A stretch of DNA of 45,931 nt from Frankiaceae bacterium (lineage in GTDB: Bacteria > Actinomycetota > Actinomycetes > BP-191): contig JAVEEC010000128.1 in the NCBI GenBank assembly GCA_030840645.1, forward strand, positions 1-45,931. The letters are read 5' to 3'. The stretch's first letter is position 1; each line of letters opens with the position of its first letter. A program made the position numbers and the translations under genes. Shown here one piece after another: positions 23,910 to 32,779 of this stretch. Under the pieces are notes generated by a model. That model saw nothing but the letters and a program-made list of their open reading frames with translations, was not told where the DNA came from and did no database searches.

Positions 23910-24814
23910 CGCGCCACCCCCCGCGAGAACCGCTTCTCCAGGAAGTGCTGGCCGACCATCAGCACGCTGGTGAGCGCGGCGTACCAGAGGCAGGCCGCGA
24001 CGAGCATCGGGAACACGCGGAACGTCCGCGAGCCGACGGCGCGGAGCTGGAACAGCAGCTCGTTCGTGACGGGCACGAACGCGAGGACGGCCGTGTCCTT
24101 CAGCATCGCGATGGTCTCGTTGCCGGTCGGCGGCACGATGACCCGCATCGCCTGCGGCAGAACGATCCGCCGCATCGTCAGCCCCCGGCTCATGCCGAGT
24201 GCGTGGGCCGCCTCGGTCTGCCCCTTGTCGACCGCGAGGATGCCGGCGCGGACGATCTCCGCCATGTACGCGCCCTCGGACAGCGCGAGCGCGAGGACGC
24301 CCGCGACGAACCCGGTGAGCGCGGTCCGCGCGTCGAGTCCGAAGACCTTCGTGTCGCCGTGCAGGCCGACGAGCCGCATGAGCTGCGTGTCGAACGGCAG
24401 CCCGAACTCCATCCGCGCGTAGAGGATGCCGAGGTTGCCGAACAGGATCGCCAGCACGAGGCGCGGTACGGCGCGGAAGAACCACGTGTAGACCCACGCG
24501 ACGGAGGAGATGACCGGGTTCGGGGAGAGCCGCATCACCGCGAACACGACGCCGAGCGCGACGCCGATCACCATCGACACGACGGTCGCGACGATGGCCG
24601 TCCGCGCGCCCTCGATGACCGGCGGCGTGAACATGTTGCGGACCATGAACCGCCACTGGAACGCGTCGTTCGTGACGAGCATGTGCACGAACATCGCGAC
24701 GAGCACCGCGATGACGGCCGTCGCCACCCAGCGTCCGGGGTGGCGGACGGGGACGGCGCGGAACGACTCCGGCGCCTCCGCGACCCCGGACCCGCTCCCC
24801 GCCGCCGACGTCAG
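23906..24814 (-). CDS. Polar amino-acid ABC transporter permease
   Basis: 302 residues from the inferred CTG start. It has a hydrophobic helix near residues 28-45, then the HisM/GlnP-type permease core ([32 protein letters not shown]), the coupling helix [24 protein letters not shown], and at least five helices in total. The frame has no ATG, GTG or TTG near the preceding gene: the CTG at 24814-24812 overlaps the TGA of the binding-protein gene as CTGA. The first conventional in-frame start is the GTG in WVATAVIAV, which would remove about 25 residues of the cytosolic N-terminus. Confidence 0.9.
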   Translation of the reverse strand: MTSAAGSGSGVAEAPESFRAVPVRHPGRWVATAVIAVLVAMFVHMLVTNDAFQWRFMVRNMFTPPVIEGARTAIVATVVSMVIGVALGVVFAVMRLSPNPVISSVAWVYTWFFRAVPRLVLAILFGNLGILYARMEFGLPFDTQLMRLVGLHGDTKVFGLDARTALTGFVAGVLALALSEGAYMAEIVRAGILAVDKGQTEAAHALGMSRGLTMRRIVLPQAMRVIVPPTGNETIAMLKDTAVLAFVPVTNELLFQLRAVGSRTFRVFPMLVAACLWYAALTSVLMVGQHFLEKRFSRGVAR

Positions 24815-25692
24815 GGGTTGACCTTCGGGTCCGTGATGGCGCCCTGCTCGACGCCCCACTTCTTGAGGGCGGCGGCGTAGGAGCCGTCGGCGATGATCGC
24901 CTTGAGCGCGTCGGCCACGGCCTGCGCGAACTCGCCCTGGTTCTTCTTCAGGACGTAGCCGTACGGCGCCGAGTCGTAGATCTCGCCGAGCAGCTCGAGC
25001 GACTCGCCGGTCTGCTTCACCGCGTACGCGACGACCGGCGAGTCGGCGAGCATCGCGTCGTCCTTGCCGGAGACGACGGCCGCGGTGGCCTCGTCCTGGC
25101 CCTGGTACTGGTCGATCGTGATCTTCGGGCGGCCCGCGGTCGTGCACTTCTTCGACCGGGCCGTCAGGTCGTCGACCTGCACGGTCGCCTTCTGCACGGC
25201 GATCTTCTTGCCGCAGGCGTTGTCGATGTCGACCTTGGCGGGGTTGCCGGCCTTGGTGCCCCACTGCGTGCCGGCCTGGAAGTAGCCGACCATGTCGACG
25301 GTCTTCTTGCGCTCGGCGTTGACGGTGAACGACGAGACGCCGATCTCGTACTTGCCGGAGCCGACGCTCGGGATGATGTTGTCGAACGGCGCAGTGACGA
25401 ACTGCGCGGTCAGCCCGAGCTTGGCGGCGACGGCGTTGAACACGTCGACGTCGAAGCCCTGGATGGTCTTGCCGTCGGCGGCGAGGAACTCGCTCGGCGC
25501 GTACGTCGAGTCTGTGCCGACCACGATCTTGCCGTCGGACCTGACGGCCGCGGGGACCTTCGCCGCGAGGGCGGCGTCCACGGCCGGCGTCGTCGTGCCG
25601 ATGGCGCCGTTGTCGTTCTTGGTCGCGCAGGCACTCAGGCCGAGCACGGCTACCAGGCCGCCGACGGCGGCGCGAGTCTTGAGGTCGAGCAC
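24811..25692 (-). CDS. Amino-acid ABC transporter substrate-binding lipoprotein
   Basis: 293 residues. Lipobox LSAC with Cys22, then a low-complexity linker and a class F (SBP_bac_3) binding domain: [12 protein letters not shown] at the start of lobe 1, the [17 protein letters not shown] helix, and the [20 protein letters not shown] region that binds the ligand carboxylate (here [13 protein letters not shown]). The ligand is probably a polar or basic amino acid, but this cannot be fixed from sequence. The GTG at 25692 follows GGAGG by about 6 bases. First gene of the transporter operon; the 164-base gap to the divergent malic enzyme gene holds both promoters. Confidence 0.93.
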   Translation of the reverse strand: MLDLKTRAAVGGLVAVLGLSACATKNDNGAIGTTTPAVDAALAAKVPAAVRSDGKIVVGTDSTYAPSEFLAADGKTIQGFDVDVFNAVAAKLGLTAQFVTAPFDNIIPSVGSGKYEIGVSSFTVNAERKKTVDMVGYFQAGTQWGTKAGNPAKVDIDNACGKKIAVQKATVQVDDLTARSKKCTTAGRPKITIDQYQGQDEATAAVVSGKDDAMLADSPVVAYAVKQTGESLELLGEIYDSAPYGYVLKKNQGEFAQAVADALKAIIADGSYAAALKKWGVEQGAITDPKVNP

Positions 25693-25856
25693 GAGTCCTC
25701 CAAGGACAGTGGCTGAACGTGACGCCCATCTTGCCGCAGGGACACCCCGGCGCCGCAACGTCGCGGCGTCCCGTGCCAGAATCGAGGCCCGGGCGATCCC
25801 CGGTGTTTCCCGCCGCGGCAGGCCAGGTCCGCCGCAGGCCCGTTCCGAGGAGACCT

Positions 25857-27008
<1,152 letters not shown>

Positions 27009-27018
27009 GGTCGGCCGC

Positions 27019-27981
27019 GTGCTCGCCGTCACCGCAACGTCGTTCGACGACTCCGACCCGCTCGCCGGGCTGACCGTCGGCGAGGTGCCCGACCCGGTGG
27101 TGCCGGACGGCTGGGTCCGCGTCGACGTCCGGGCCGCCGCGCTGAACCACCACGACCTCTGGTCGCTGCGCGGCGTCGGGCTCTCGCCCGAGCAGCTCCC
27201 GATGGTGCTCGGCTGCGACGCGGCGGGCGTGACCGAGGACGGGCAGGAGGTCGTCGTGCACGCCGTCGTCGGCGACCCGGCGTACGGCGACGAGACCCTC
27301 GACCCCGGCCGCACGCTGCTCTCCGAACGCCACCCCGGCACCCTCGCCGAGCACGTCGCCGTGCCCAGGCGCAACCTCGTCCCGAAGCCCGCTTCGCTGA
27401 CCTGGGCGGAGGCGGCCTGCCTGCCCACGGCCTGGCTGACGGCGTACCGGATGCTGTTCACCAAGAGCGGGCTGCGCCCGGGCGGGCGGGTGCTCGTCCA
27501 GGGGGCGGGCGGCGGCGTGAGCACCGCGCTGGTCATGCTGGCGCGGGCGGCGGGGTACGTCGTCTACGTCACCAGCAGGGACGCCGCGAAGCGGGAGCGG
27601 GCCGTCGAGATCGGCGCGCACGCGGCGTTCGAGAGCGGCGCGCGGCTGCCGGAACGCGTCGACGCCGTGATGGAGACCGTCGGCGCGGCGACGTGGGACC
27701 ACTCGCTCAAGTCGCTGGAGCCGGGGGGCACGCTCGTGGTCGCCGGCGCGACGAGCGGGTCCGAGCCGTCCGCCGACCTGCGGCGGGTGTTCTTCCGCCA
27801 GCTCACCGTCGCCGGCTCGACCATGGGCAGCAGGGCCGAGCTCGACGCGCTGGTCCGGCTGCTCGACGCGACCGGCGTCCGCCCGCTGGTCGACTCGACC
27901 AGGCCGCTGGCCGAGGCGCGGGGCGCGTTCGAACGGGTGCGGTCCGGCGATTCCTTCGGCAAGGTCGTGCTGATCCCGTAA
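27019..27981 (+). CDS. Zinc-less MDR-family quinone oxidoreductase
   Basis: 320 residues. Medium-chain dehydrogenase/reductase with the N-terminal GroES-like domain (ALNHHDLWSLRGVG, VLGCDAAGV) and a Rossmann domain with GAGGGVSTALVMLARAAG. The structural zinc-binding Cys cluster of alcohol dehydrogenases is absent, placing it with the quinone oxidoreductase/enoyl reductase-like branch that uses NADPH. The substrate is unknown. The C-terminal FGKVVLIP is typical of the family. GTG start behind its own leaderless promoter. Confidence 0.9.
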   Translation: MLAVTATSFDDSDPLAGLTVGEVPDPVVPDGWVRVDVRAAALNHHDLWSLRGVGLSPEQLPMVLGCDAAGVTEDGQEVVVHAVVGDPAYGDETLDPGRTLLSERHPGTLAEHVAVPRRNLVPKPASLTWAEAACLPTAWLTAYRMLFTKSGLRPGGRVLVQGAGGGVSTALVMLARAAGYVVYVTSRDAAKRERAVEIGAHAAFESGARLPERVDAVMETVGAATWDHSLKSLEPGGTLVVAGATSGSEPSADLRRVFFRQLTVAGSTMGSRAELDALVRLLDATGVRPLVDSTRPLAEARGAFERVRSGDSFGKVVLIP

Positions 27982-27984
27982 CGT
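27979..27984 (+). promoter_or_regulatory. Leaderless -10 TAACGT of the first PQQ dehydrogenase gene
   Basis: TAACGT is followed by 6 bases and the ATG at 27991. It overlaps the stop codon of the reductase gene. The same hexamer and spacing recur before the second PQQ dehydrogenase gene. Confidence 0.55.
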
Positions 27985-27990
27985 CGTCGT

Positions 27991-29184
27991 ATGCGACGAG
28001 CCGTAGGCGCCCTGATCGCTCTTGCCCTGGCGCTGCCGGCCGTGAGCGTGCCGGGACCCGCGCAGGCGTCCATCGTCCCGCCCGGCTCGCGGATGGTGCG
28101 CGCCGCCTGGACGCCGTTCGTCACCGGCATCGTAGAGCCGGTGCAGCTGACGCACCCGGACGGCGACGCCCGGATGTTCGTCGTCGAGCGCCCCGGTCGC
28201 ATCCGCGTCGTCAAGAAGGGCGCGCTGCTGCCGGCGCCGTTCCTCGACGTCTCGGCGCTGGTCGAAAACGAAGGCGTCGACGGGCTGCTGTCGATGGCGT
28301 TCCGGCCGGACTTCAAGACCAGCGGGCTGTTCTTCGTCGCGTACATGAAGTCGGACCACGTCCTGCACGTCGCGCGCTTCCACGCGGCGCCGGCGGCCGA
28401 CGTCGCGGATAGTACGTCGCGCGTCACGGTCATCGACGTGCCGTACCCCGTCACGAGCAACCACTACGGCGGGCAGATCGCGTTCGGCCCGGCCGGGTTC
28501 CTGTTCATCGGCACCGGCGACGGCAGCCCCAAAGACGTGGCCGGCGACCAGGCGAACGCCGCGCAGGACCTCGGCTCGCCGCTCGGCAAGATCCTGCGCA
28601 TCGACGTCAACCACCCGGCCGGCGGCAAGCAGTACTCGGTGCCGTCGAACAACCCGTACGTCGGCCGGGCCGGCGCGGTGCCGGAGATCTGGCTGGTGGG
28701 GTTCCGCAACCCGTGGCGGTTCTCGTTCGACCGTGGCCTCCCCGACCTCTGGATCGGCGACGTCGGCGAGAACGACCGCGAGGAGATCGACCGCGTACCC
28801 AACGTCGGCGGGCTGAACTTCGGCTGGGACTGCCGCGAAGGCAACCTCGACACCTCGGCCACGTACGGCGGCGCCTACTGCACCGGCCCGACGTTCGCCC
28901 CGCCGGTCTACGTATACCCGCACGCGTCCGACAACTGCGCCGTCATGGGCGGGTACGTCTACCGGGGCACGACGTACTCGGGGCTCGTCGGCGGCAAGTA
29001 CCTCTACGGCGACTACTGCACGGGACGGCTCTGGCTGCTCGGGCAGGACTCCAAGGGCAGGTACCGCGTGGACCTGGTCGGCAAGTTCCCAGGCTTGATG
29101 CTCGGCTTCGGCCGCGACAGCACGGGGGAGCTGTACCTCATGTCGGTCAACGCCGTGTACCACGTGACGTTCCGCCGCCGGTAA
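27991..29184 (+). CDS. PQQ-dependent aldose sugar dehydrogenase (copy 1)
   Basis: 397 residues. Sec signal peptide (LIALALALPAVSVPGPAQA), then a six-bladed GSDH-type propeller: HPDGDARMFVVERPGRIRVV at the start, GLLSMAFRPDF, GGQIAFGPAGFLFIGTGDGS, FRNPWRFSFDRG, and WIGDVGENDREEID with acidic residues that fit a calcium site. The family oxidises aldose sugars with PQQ outside the membrane, passing electrons to an acceptor. No PQQ biosynthesis genes are in the window. A tandem paralogue follows directly. Confidence 0.92.
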   Translation: MRRAVGALIALALALPAVSVPGPAQASIVPPGSRMVRAAWTPFVTGIVEPVQLTHPDGDARMFVVERPGRIRVVKKGALLPAPFLDVSALVENEGVDGLLSMAFRPDFKTSGLFFVAYMKSDHVLHVARFHAAPAADVADSTSRVTVIDVPYPVTSNHYGGQIAFGPAGFLFIGTGDGSPKDVAGDQANAAQDLGSPLGKILRIDVNHPAGGKQYSVPSNNPYVGRAGAVPEIWLVGFRNPWRFSFDRGLPDLWIGDVGENDREEIDRVPNVGGLNFGWDCREGNLDTSATYGGAYCTGPTFAPPVYVYPHASDNCAVMGGYVYRGTTYSGLVGGKYLYGDYCTGRLWLLGQDSKGRYRVDLVGKFPGLMLGFGRDSTGELYLMSVNAVYHVTFRRR

Positions 29185-29190
29185 GCCGGG

Positions 29191-29196
29191 TAACGT
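29191..29196 (+). promoter_or_regulatory. Leaderless -10 TAACGT of the second PQQ dehydrogenase gene
   Basis: TAACGT is followed by 6 bases and the ATG at 29203, copying the arrangement in front of the first paralogue. Both coding sequence and promoter appear to have been duplicated together. Confidence 0.55.
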
Positions 29197-29202
29197 CGGG
29201 TC

Positions 29203-30384
29203 ATGTGCCGCACCCTCGTCGCCCTGACCGCCGCCGTCCTCGCGTTCGCCGGGCTGACCGCGCCCGCCGGTGCGGCGACGCCCGACCCGCGCCTGGTCAA
29301 GGCCGGCTGGACGCTCGTCGCGGCCGGGCTCGGCGAGCCGGTCGCGCTCTCGCACCCCGACGGTGACGCGCGGCTGTTCGTCGTCGAACGCCGCGGCCGG
29401 ATCCGGGTGATCCGCGACGGCCGGCTCAAGCCGACGCCGTTCCTCGACATCACCAAGCGGGTCAGCACGGCGGGCGAGGGCGGGCTGCTGTCCGTCGCGT
29501 TCCGGCCGGACTACAAGACGAGCGGGCTGTTCTTCGTCGCCTACACCGACGCCAACCGCGCGCTCCGCGTCACGCGGTTCCACGCCGCCCCGACGTCCGA
29601 CGCGGCGAACCCGAGCGGCGTCGACATCCTCGTCGTCCCGCACCCGGGGCAGACCAACCACAACGGCGGGCAGCTCGCGTTCGGCCCGGCCGGGTTCCTG
29701 TTCATCGGTACGGGCGACGGCGGCGGCGGGGGCGACCCGAACGGCAACGCGCAGAACCTCGGCTCGCTGCTCGGCAAGATCCTCCGCATCGACGCCAACC
29801 ACCCGGCGGGCGGGCGGCAGTACTCGATCCCGTCGAGCAACCCGTTCGTCCGGCGGGCGGGCGCGCGCGGCGAGATCTGGCAGTACGGCCTGCGCAACCC
29901 GTGGCGGTTCTCGTTCGACCGCGGCAACCCCGACCTGTGGATCGGCGACGTCGGGCAGGGCGACCGCGAGGAGATCGACCACCTGCCGAACACCGGCGGG
30001 CTGAACCTCGGCTGGGACTGCCGCGAGGGCAGCCAGGACACGTCGCCGGGGCACTCACCGGTGTACGGCGGCTCGTACTGCACCGGCCGGACGTTCCGCG
30101 CGCCGACGTTCGAGTACACGCACTCGCTGGGCTGCGCGATCATCGGCGGGTACGTGTACCGCGGCAGCAGGTACGCCTCCCTCGTCGCCGGCGACTACCT
30201 CTACGGCGACTACTGCTCCGGCCGGGTCTGGCTGCTCGGCAGGGACGCCGGCGGCCGCACCGTCGCCGGCCAGGTGGCGACGTTCCCCCAGAACATCCTC
30301 GCGTTCGGCCGGGACCGGGCCGGCGAGCTCTACCTGCTCTCGCAGAACGGCGGCGTCTACCGCCTGTCCTTCGCGCGCCGCTGA
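29203..30384 (+). CDS. PQQ-dependent aldose sugar dehydrogenase (copy 2)
   Basis: 393 residues, aligning with copy 1 along the whole length. Signal peptide ending APAGAA, then HPDGDARLFVVERRGRIRVI, GGQLAFGPAGFLFIGTGDGG, LRNPWRFSFDRGNPDLW and IGGYVYRG. Differences cluster in loops, for example a Gly-rich GGGGGDPNG after the GTGD loop. Paired Cys in CREG and YCTG are shared, suggesting a disulfide in both. The chemistry should match copy 1 with a different sugar preference or expression. It converges on the DUF2231 gene with only 4 bases between stops. Confidence 0.92.
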   Translation: MCRTLVALTAAVLAFAGLTAPAGAATPDPRLVKAGWTLVAAGLGEPVALSHPDGDARLFVVERRGRIRVIRDGRLKPTPFLDITKRVSTAGEGGLLSVAFRPDYKTSGLFFVAYTDANRALRVTRFHAAPTSDAANPSGVDILVVPHPGQTNHNGGQLAFGPAGFLFIGTGDGGGGGDPNGNAQNLGSLLGKILRIDANHPAGGRQYSIPSSNPFVRRAGARGEIWQYGLRNPWRFSFDRGNPDLWIGDVGQGDREEIDHLPNTGGLNLGWDCREGSQDTSPGHSPVYGGSYCTGRTFRAPTFEYTHSLGCAIIGGYVYRGSRYASLVAGDYLYGDYCSGRVWLLGRDAGGRTVAGQVATFPQNILAFGRDRAGELYLLSQNGGVYRLSFARR

Positions 30385-30388
30385 GGCG

Positions 30389-30973
30389 TCAGGTGGCGCC
30401 CGGACCCTCGTGGCCCGGGAACACGTCGGTCTCGCTCTCGTGCCACACCGGGTGGTCGCCGGACGTCTCGACGTTGAAGCCGTAGTCGAAGACCAGCGAG
30501 CCGCCGTACGTGCTGCCGGTGCTGACGAGCAGCGCGGCCAGGACCGAGAGCACCGCGACGAACGGCGTGGTGTGCGCGTGCGTGTCGTCCACGCGGACGC
30601 GGACGGCGATGTCGACGAGGACGATCACCGACGTCGCGATCATGATCACCGCGTGCGTGTTGATGGTCCGCCGCGCCTGCGTGCCGACCTGGCTGGACCG
30701 GTGCCAGTCCGCCCAGCCGGTGAGCATCGCGAGCAGGCTGACCAGCGCGCCGACCACGAGGACGTACGTCGCCGCGTGGTTGAGGAACAGCCCGCGCGGC
30801 CGGTGATTGCCGCTAACCCACGAGCCGAGGTCGAACAGCGCCGCGAACACGTACGCCGCCACCGGGATGTCGGTCAACGGCGGGTGGAACGGCTTGCCCG
30901 CGAACCCGCGCAGGCCCTTGTACGTGCGGCCCTTCACGGTCAGCGCGGGGCGGACCGAGAACTTCCTGCCCAC
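30389..30973 (-). CDS. DUF2231 family membrane protein
   Basis: 194 residues with four hydrophobic helices: around IPVAAYVFAALFDLGSWV, AATYVLVVGALVSLLAML, HAVIMIATSVIVLVDIAV, and PFVAVLSVLAALLVSTGS. The N-terminal FHPPLTDIPV and the WADW segment are characteristic of DUF2231, a family often linked to haem or redox functions but without an assigned role. The C-terminus is acidic and soluble. The GTG at 30973 has GGGAGG 7 bases upstream, and TAGGGT further upstream may be its -10. Confidence 0.85.
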   Translation of the reverse strand: MGRKFSVRPALTVKGRTYKGLRGFAGKPFHPPLTDIPVAAYVFAALFDLGSWVSGNHRPRGLFLNHAATYVLVVGALVSLLAMLTGWADWHRSSQVGTQARRTINTHAVIMIATSVIVLVDIAVRVRVDDTHAHTTPFVAVLSVLAALLVSTGSTYGGSLVFDYGFNVETSGDHPVWHESETDVFPGHEGPGAT

Positions 30974-31166
30974 GGGACACCTCCCTGCTCTGGCGCACCC
31001 TACGCCCCCCGCGCACCGTTGCTACGCCTGGGCCACGCCCTGGCCACGCGCCGTTGGCGGCGGGTGGTCCCATCCGGTAGTGCCCCGCCCCCGGAAAGGA
31101 GGAAACCCACCCGAGGACCGCGAATCACCGCGCAACCGCGCCATCCCCCGCCCCGAGGTGGTCAAG

Positions 31167-32621
31167 GTGAGCCCCGCAGCGGTTCTGACGCTGTCGGAGA
31201 CCGACGTACGGCGCTGGCTGTCGTTGCTGCGGCAGCCGGACCGGCTCTCCGACCCGGACCTTGCCGCGCTGCTCCACGCCCGGGGCCGGATGCCCGCCGC
31301 GTCGTCGCCGATCGCCGTCGGCAACGCCGCGCGCGACATGCTCGTCCAGGCGATCGACCGGCTCCGCCCCAACGACGCCGCCGGTCCGAAGCAGCAGGAG
31401 CTGCCGTACCTCGTCCTCAAGACCTGCTTCGTCGACGGGGCGAAGCACGTCTCCGCCGCGGAACGGCTCGGCATCTCCCCGCGCCAGCTGACCCGCGAAC
31501 GTGCCCGCGCGATCCGGCTCCTCCACGCCGAGCTGACCGCCGTCGCGCACCAGGACGAAGGCCCGACGTACCGGCCCGAGCCGATCCCCGCGATCGCCGA
31601 CTTCCTCGACCGGCCGGGGGTACGGCGCTCGCTCGCGGAGCTGCTGGCCGCGCACCACCTCGTCCACGTCCACGGGCCCAAGGGGATCGGCAAGACGTCG
31701 TTGGTGGCCGAGCTCGCCGCGCAGACCGCGCAACGGACGCCGGTGCTCTGGCACCGGTTCCGGGCCGGCGTCAGCATGACGTTCGGGGCGTTCGCGTTCG
31801 AGCTCGGCGAGTACCTCCGGGCCCGCGGCCGGCCCGCGCTCGCGGCCTACATGGGCGAGGCGCTGCCCGCACCGGACCTCGGCATCGTGAGCCGGCTGGC
31901 GATCCGCGACCTCGCCGACGGGCCGCAGCTCCTCGTCCTCGACGACTGCCACGTCGCCGCCGACGACGCGGGCATCGGCGGGTTCGCGGAGGAGGCGACG
32001 CTGCGGCTGCCCGAGCTGCGGGTCGTCATGGTGGGCCGCTACCGCGAGCCGGGCGGGGCGACGTTCCCGATGCCGCCGATGACCCGGCTGGAGACCCAGG
32101 CGCTCCTCGCCCAGCTCGGGGTCCGGACCGGTCCCGTCATGGCGGAGACGGTGCACGCGTGGACCGAGGGGCTGCCGCACCTGGTGACGCTGGCCGCGTC
32201 GTGGCTCAAGGCCGCCGCGCCCGACGAGGTCGCCGAGGGGACCTCCGCGCTCACCCAGCAGCAGGAGGTCCAGGACTTCCTGCTGTCCGCGATCAGCGAC
32301 CTGCTCGACTCGGCGGACCGGGCGATCCTCGACGCGGCGTCGGTGTTCCGGGACCGGTTCACCGACGCGTCGCTGGCGTTCGTGTCCGAGCAGACCGTGG
32401 GCACCGTGCAGGACACCAGCCGCCGGCTCGTCAGGCGCCATCTCGCGAGCCGCAGCCGGGGCGGGGACGTTGCCTTCTTCCACGCCAGCGTGCGGGAGTA
32501 CTTCTACGCGCGCCTGACCCCGCGGCGCCGCCGGGAGATCCACGAACGCGCGGCCGAGTGGTACGCCACCGAAGGCAACGTCGGCGAGTCGGCCTACCAC
32601 GCCCGCCAAGCCGAGTCCTAG
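31167..32621 (+). CDS. STAND-type ATPase with N-terminal HTH-like segment
   Basis: 484 residues, cytosolic. Residues about 80-130 contain a sigma-region-4-like helix-turn-helix (AAERLGISPRQLTRERARAIRLL). The NTPase follows: Walker A GPKGIGKT (170-177), Walker B LLVLDDCH (Asp259/Asp260), and a sensor-1-like VVMVGRY. A winged-helix region (SDLLDSADRAILDAASVF, FHASVREYFYARLTPRRRREIHERAAEW) ends the protein, where other STAND proteins continue into TPR or WD repeats. It is therefore probably a DNA-binding switch ATPase lacking its own sensor. GTG 31167 has GAGGTGG about 6 bases upstream; GTG 31158 is an alternative. Likely regulator of the downstream operon. Confidence 0.8.
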   Translation: MSPAAVLTLSETDVRRWLSLLRQPDRLSDPDLAALLHARGRMPAASSPIAVGNAARDMLVQAIDRLRPNDAAGPKQQELPYLVLKTCFVDGAKHVSAAERLGISPRQLTRERARAIRLLHAELTAVAHQDEGPTYRPEPIPAIADFLDRPGVRRSLAELLAAHHLVHVHGPKGIGKTSLVAELAAQTAQRTPVLWHRFRAGVSMTFGAFAFELGEYLRARGRPALAAYMGEALPAPDLGIVSRLAIRDLADGPQLLVLDDCHVAADDAGIGGFAEEATLRLPELRVVMVGRYREPGGATFPMPPMTRLETQALLAQLGVRTGPVMAETVHAWTEGLPHLVTLAASWLKAAAPDEVAEGTSALTQQQEVQDFLLSAISDLLDSADRAILDAASVFRDRFTDASLAFVSEQTVGTVQDTSRRLVRRHLASRSRGGDVAFFHASVREYFYARLTPRRRREIHERAAEWYATEGNVGESAYHARQAES

Positions 32622-32635
32622 CCGCGACGTCCCCG

Positions 32636-32658
32636 GCCCTCCCTGCACGGTGGAGGGC
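32636..32658 (+). terminator. Hairpin after the STAND ATPase gene
   Basis: GCCCTCC, a 9-base loop, then GGAGGGC give a 7-bp GC stem beginning 15 bases after the stop codon. A G-rich rather than U-rich tail follows, so it would be a weak or Rho-assisted terminator. It suggests separate transcription of the FtsH-like operon. Confidence 0.4.
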
Positions 32659-32742
32659 GGGCGGGGGCGGGGCGGGGTGGCCACGGGCGGGCGCCGGGTT
32701 GGCCACGACCGCGCCGCGATCGCTGGTCGAATCATCCGCAAG

Positions 32743-32757
32743 GGCCCGGTACGGGCC
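32743..32757 (+). promoter_or_regulatory. Inverted repeat upstream of the FtsH-like operon
   Basis: GGCCCG-GTA-CGGGCC is a perfect inverted repeat ending 22 bases before the ATG at 32780. It could be an operator for a dimeric regulator or a small mRNA hairpin near the ribosome-binding site. No clear -10 or -35 pair is visible in the 158-base gap. Confidence 0.35.
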
Positions 32758-32779
32758 GGTATGCGCGCGGGAGGCGGCC

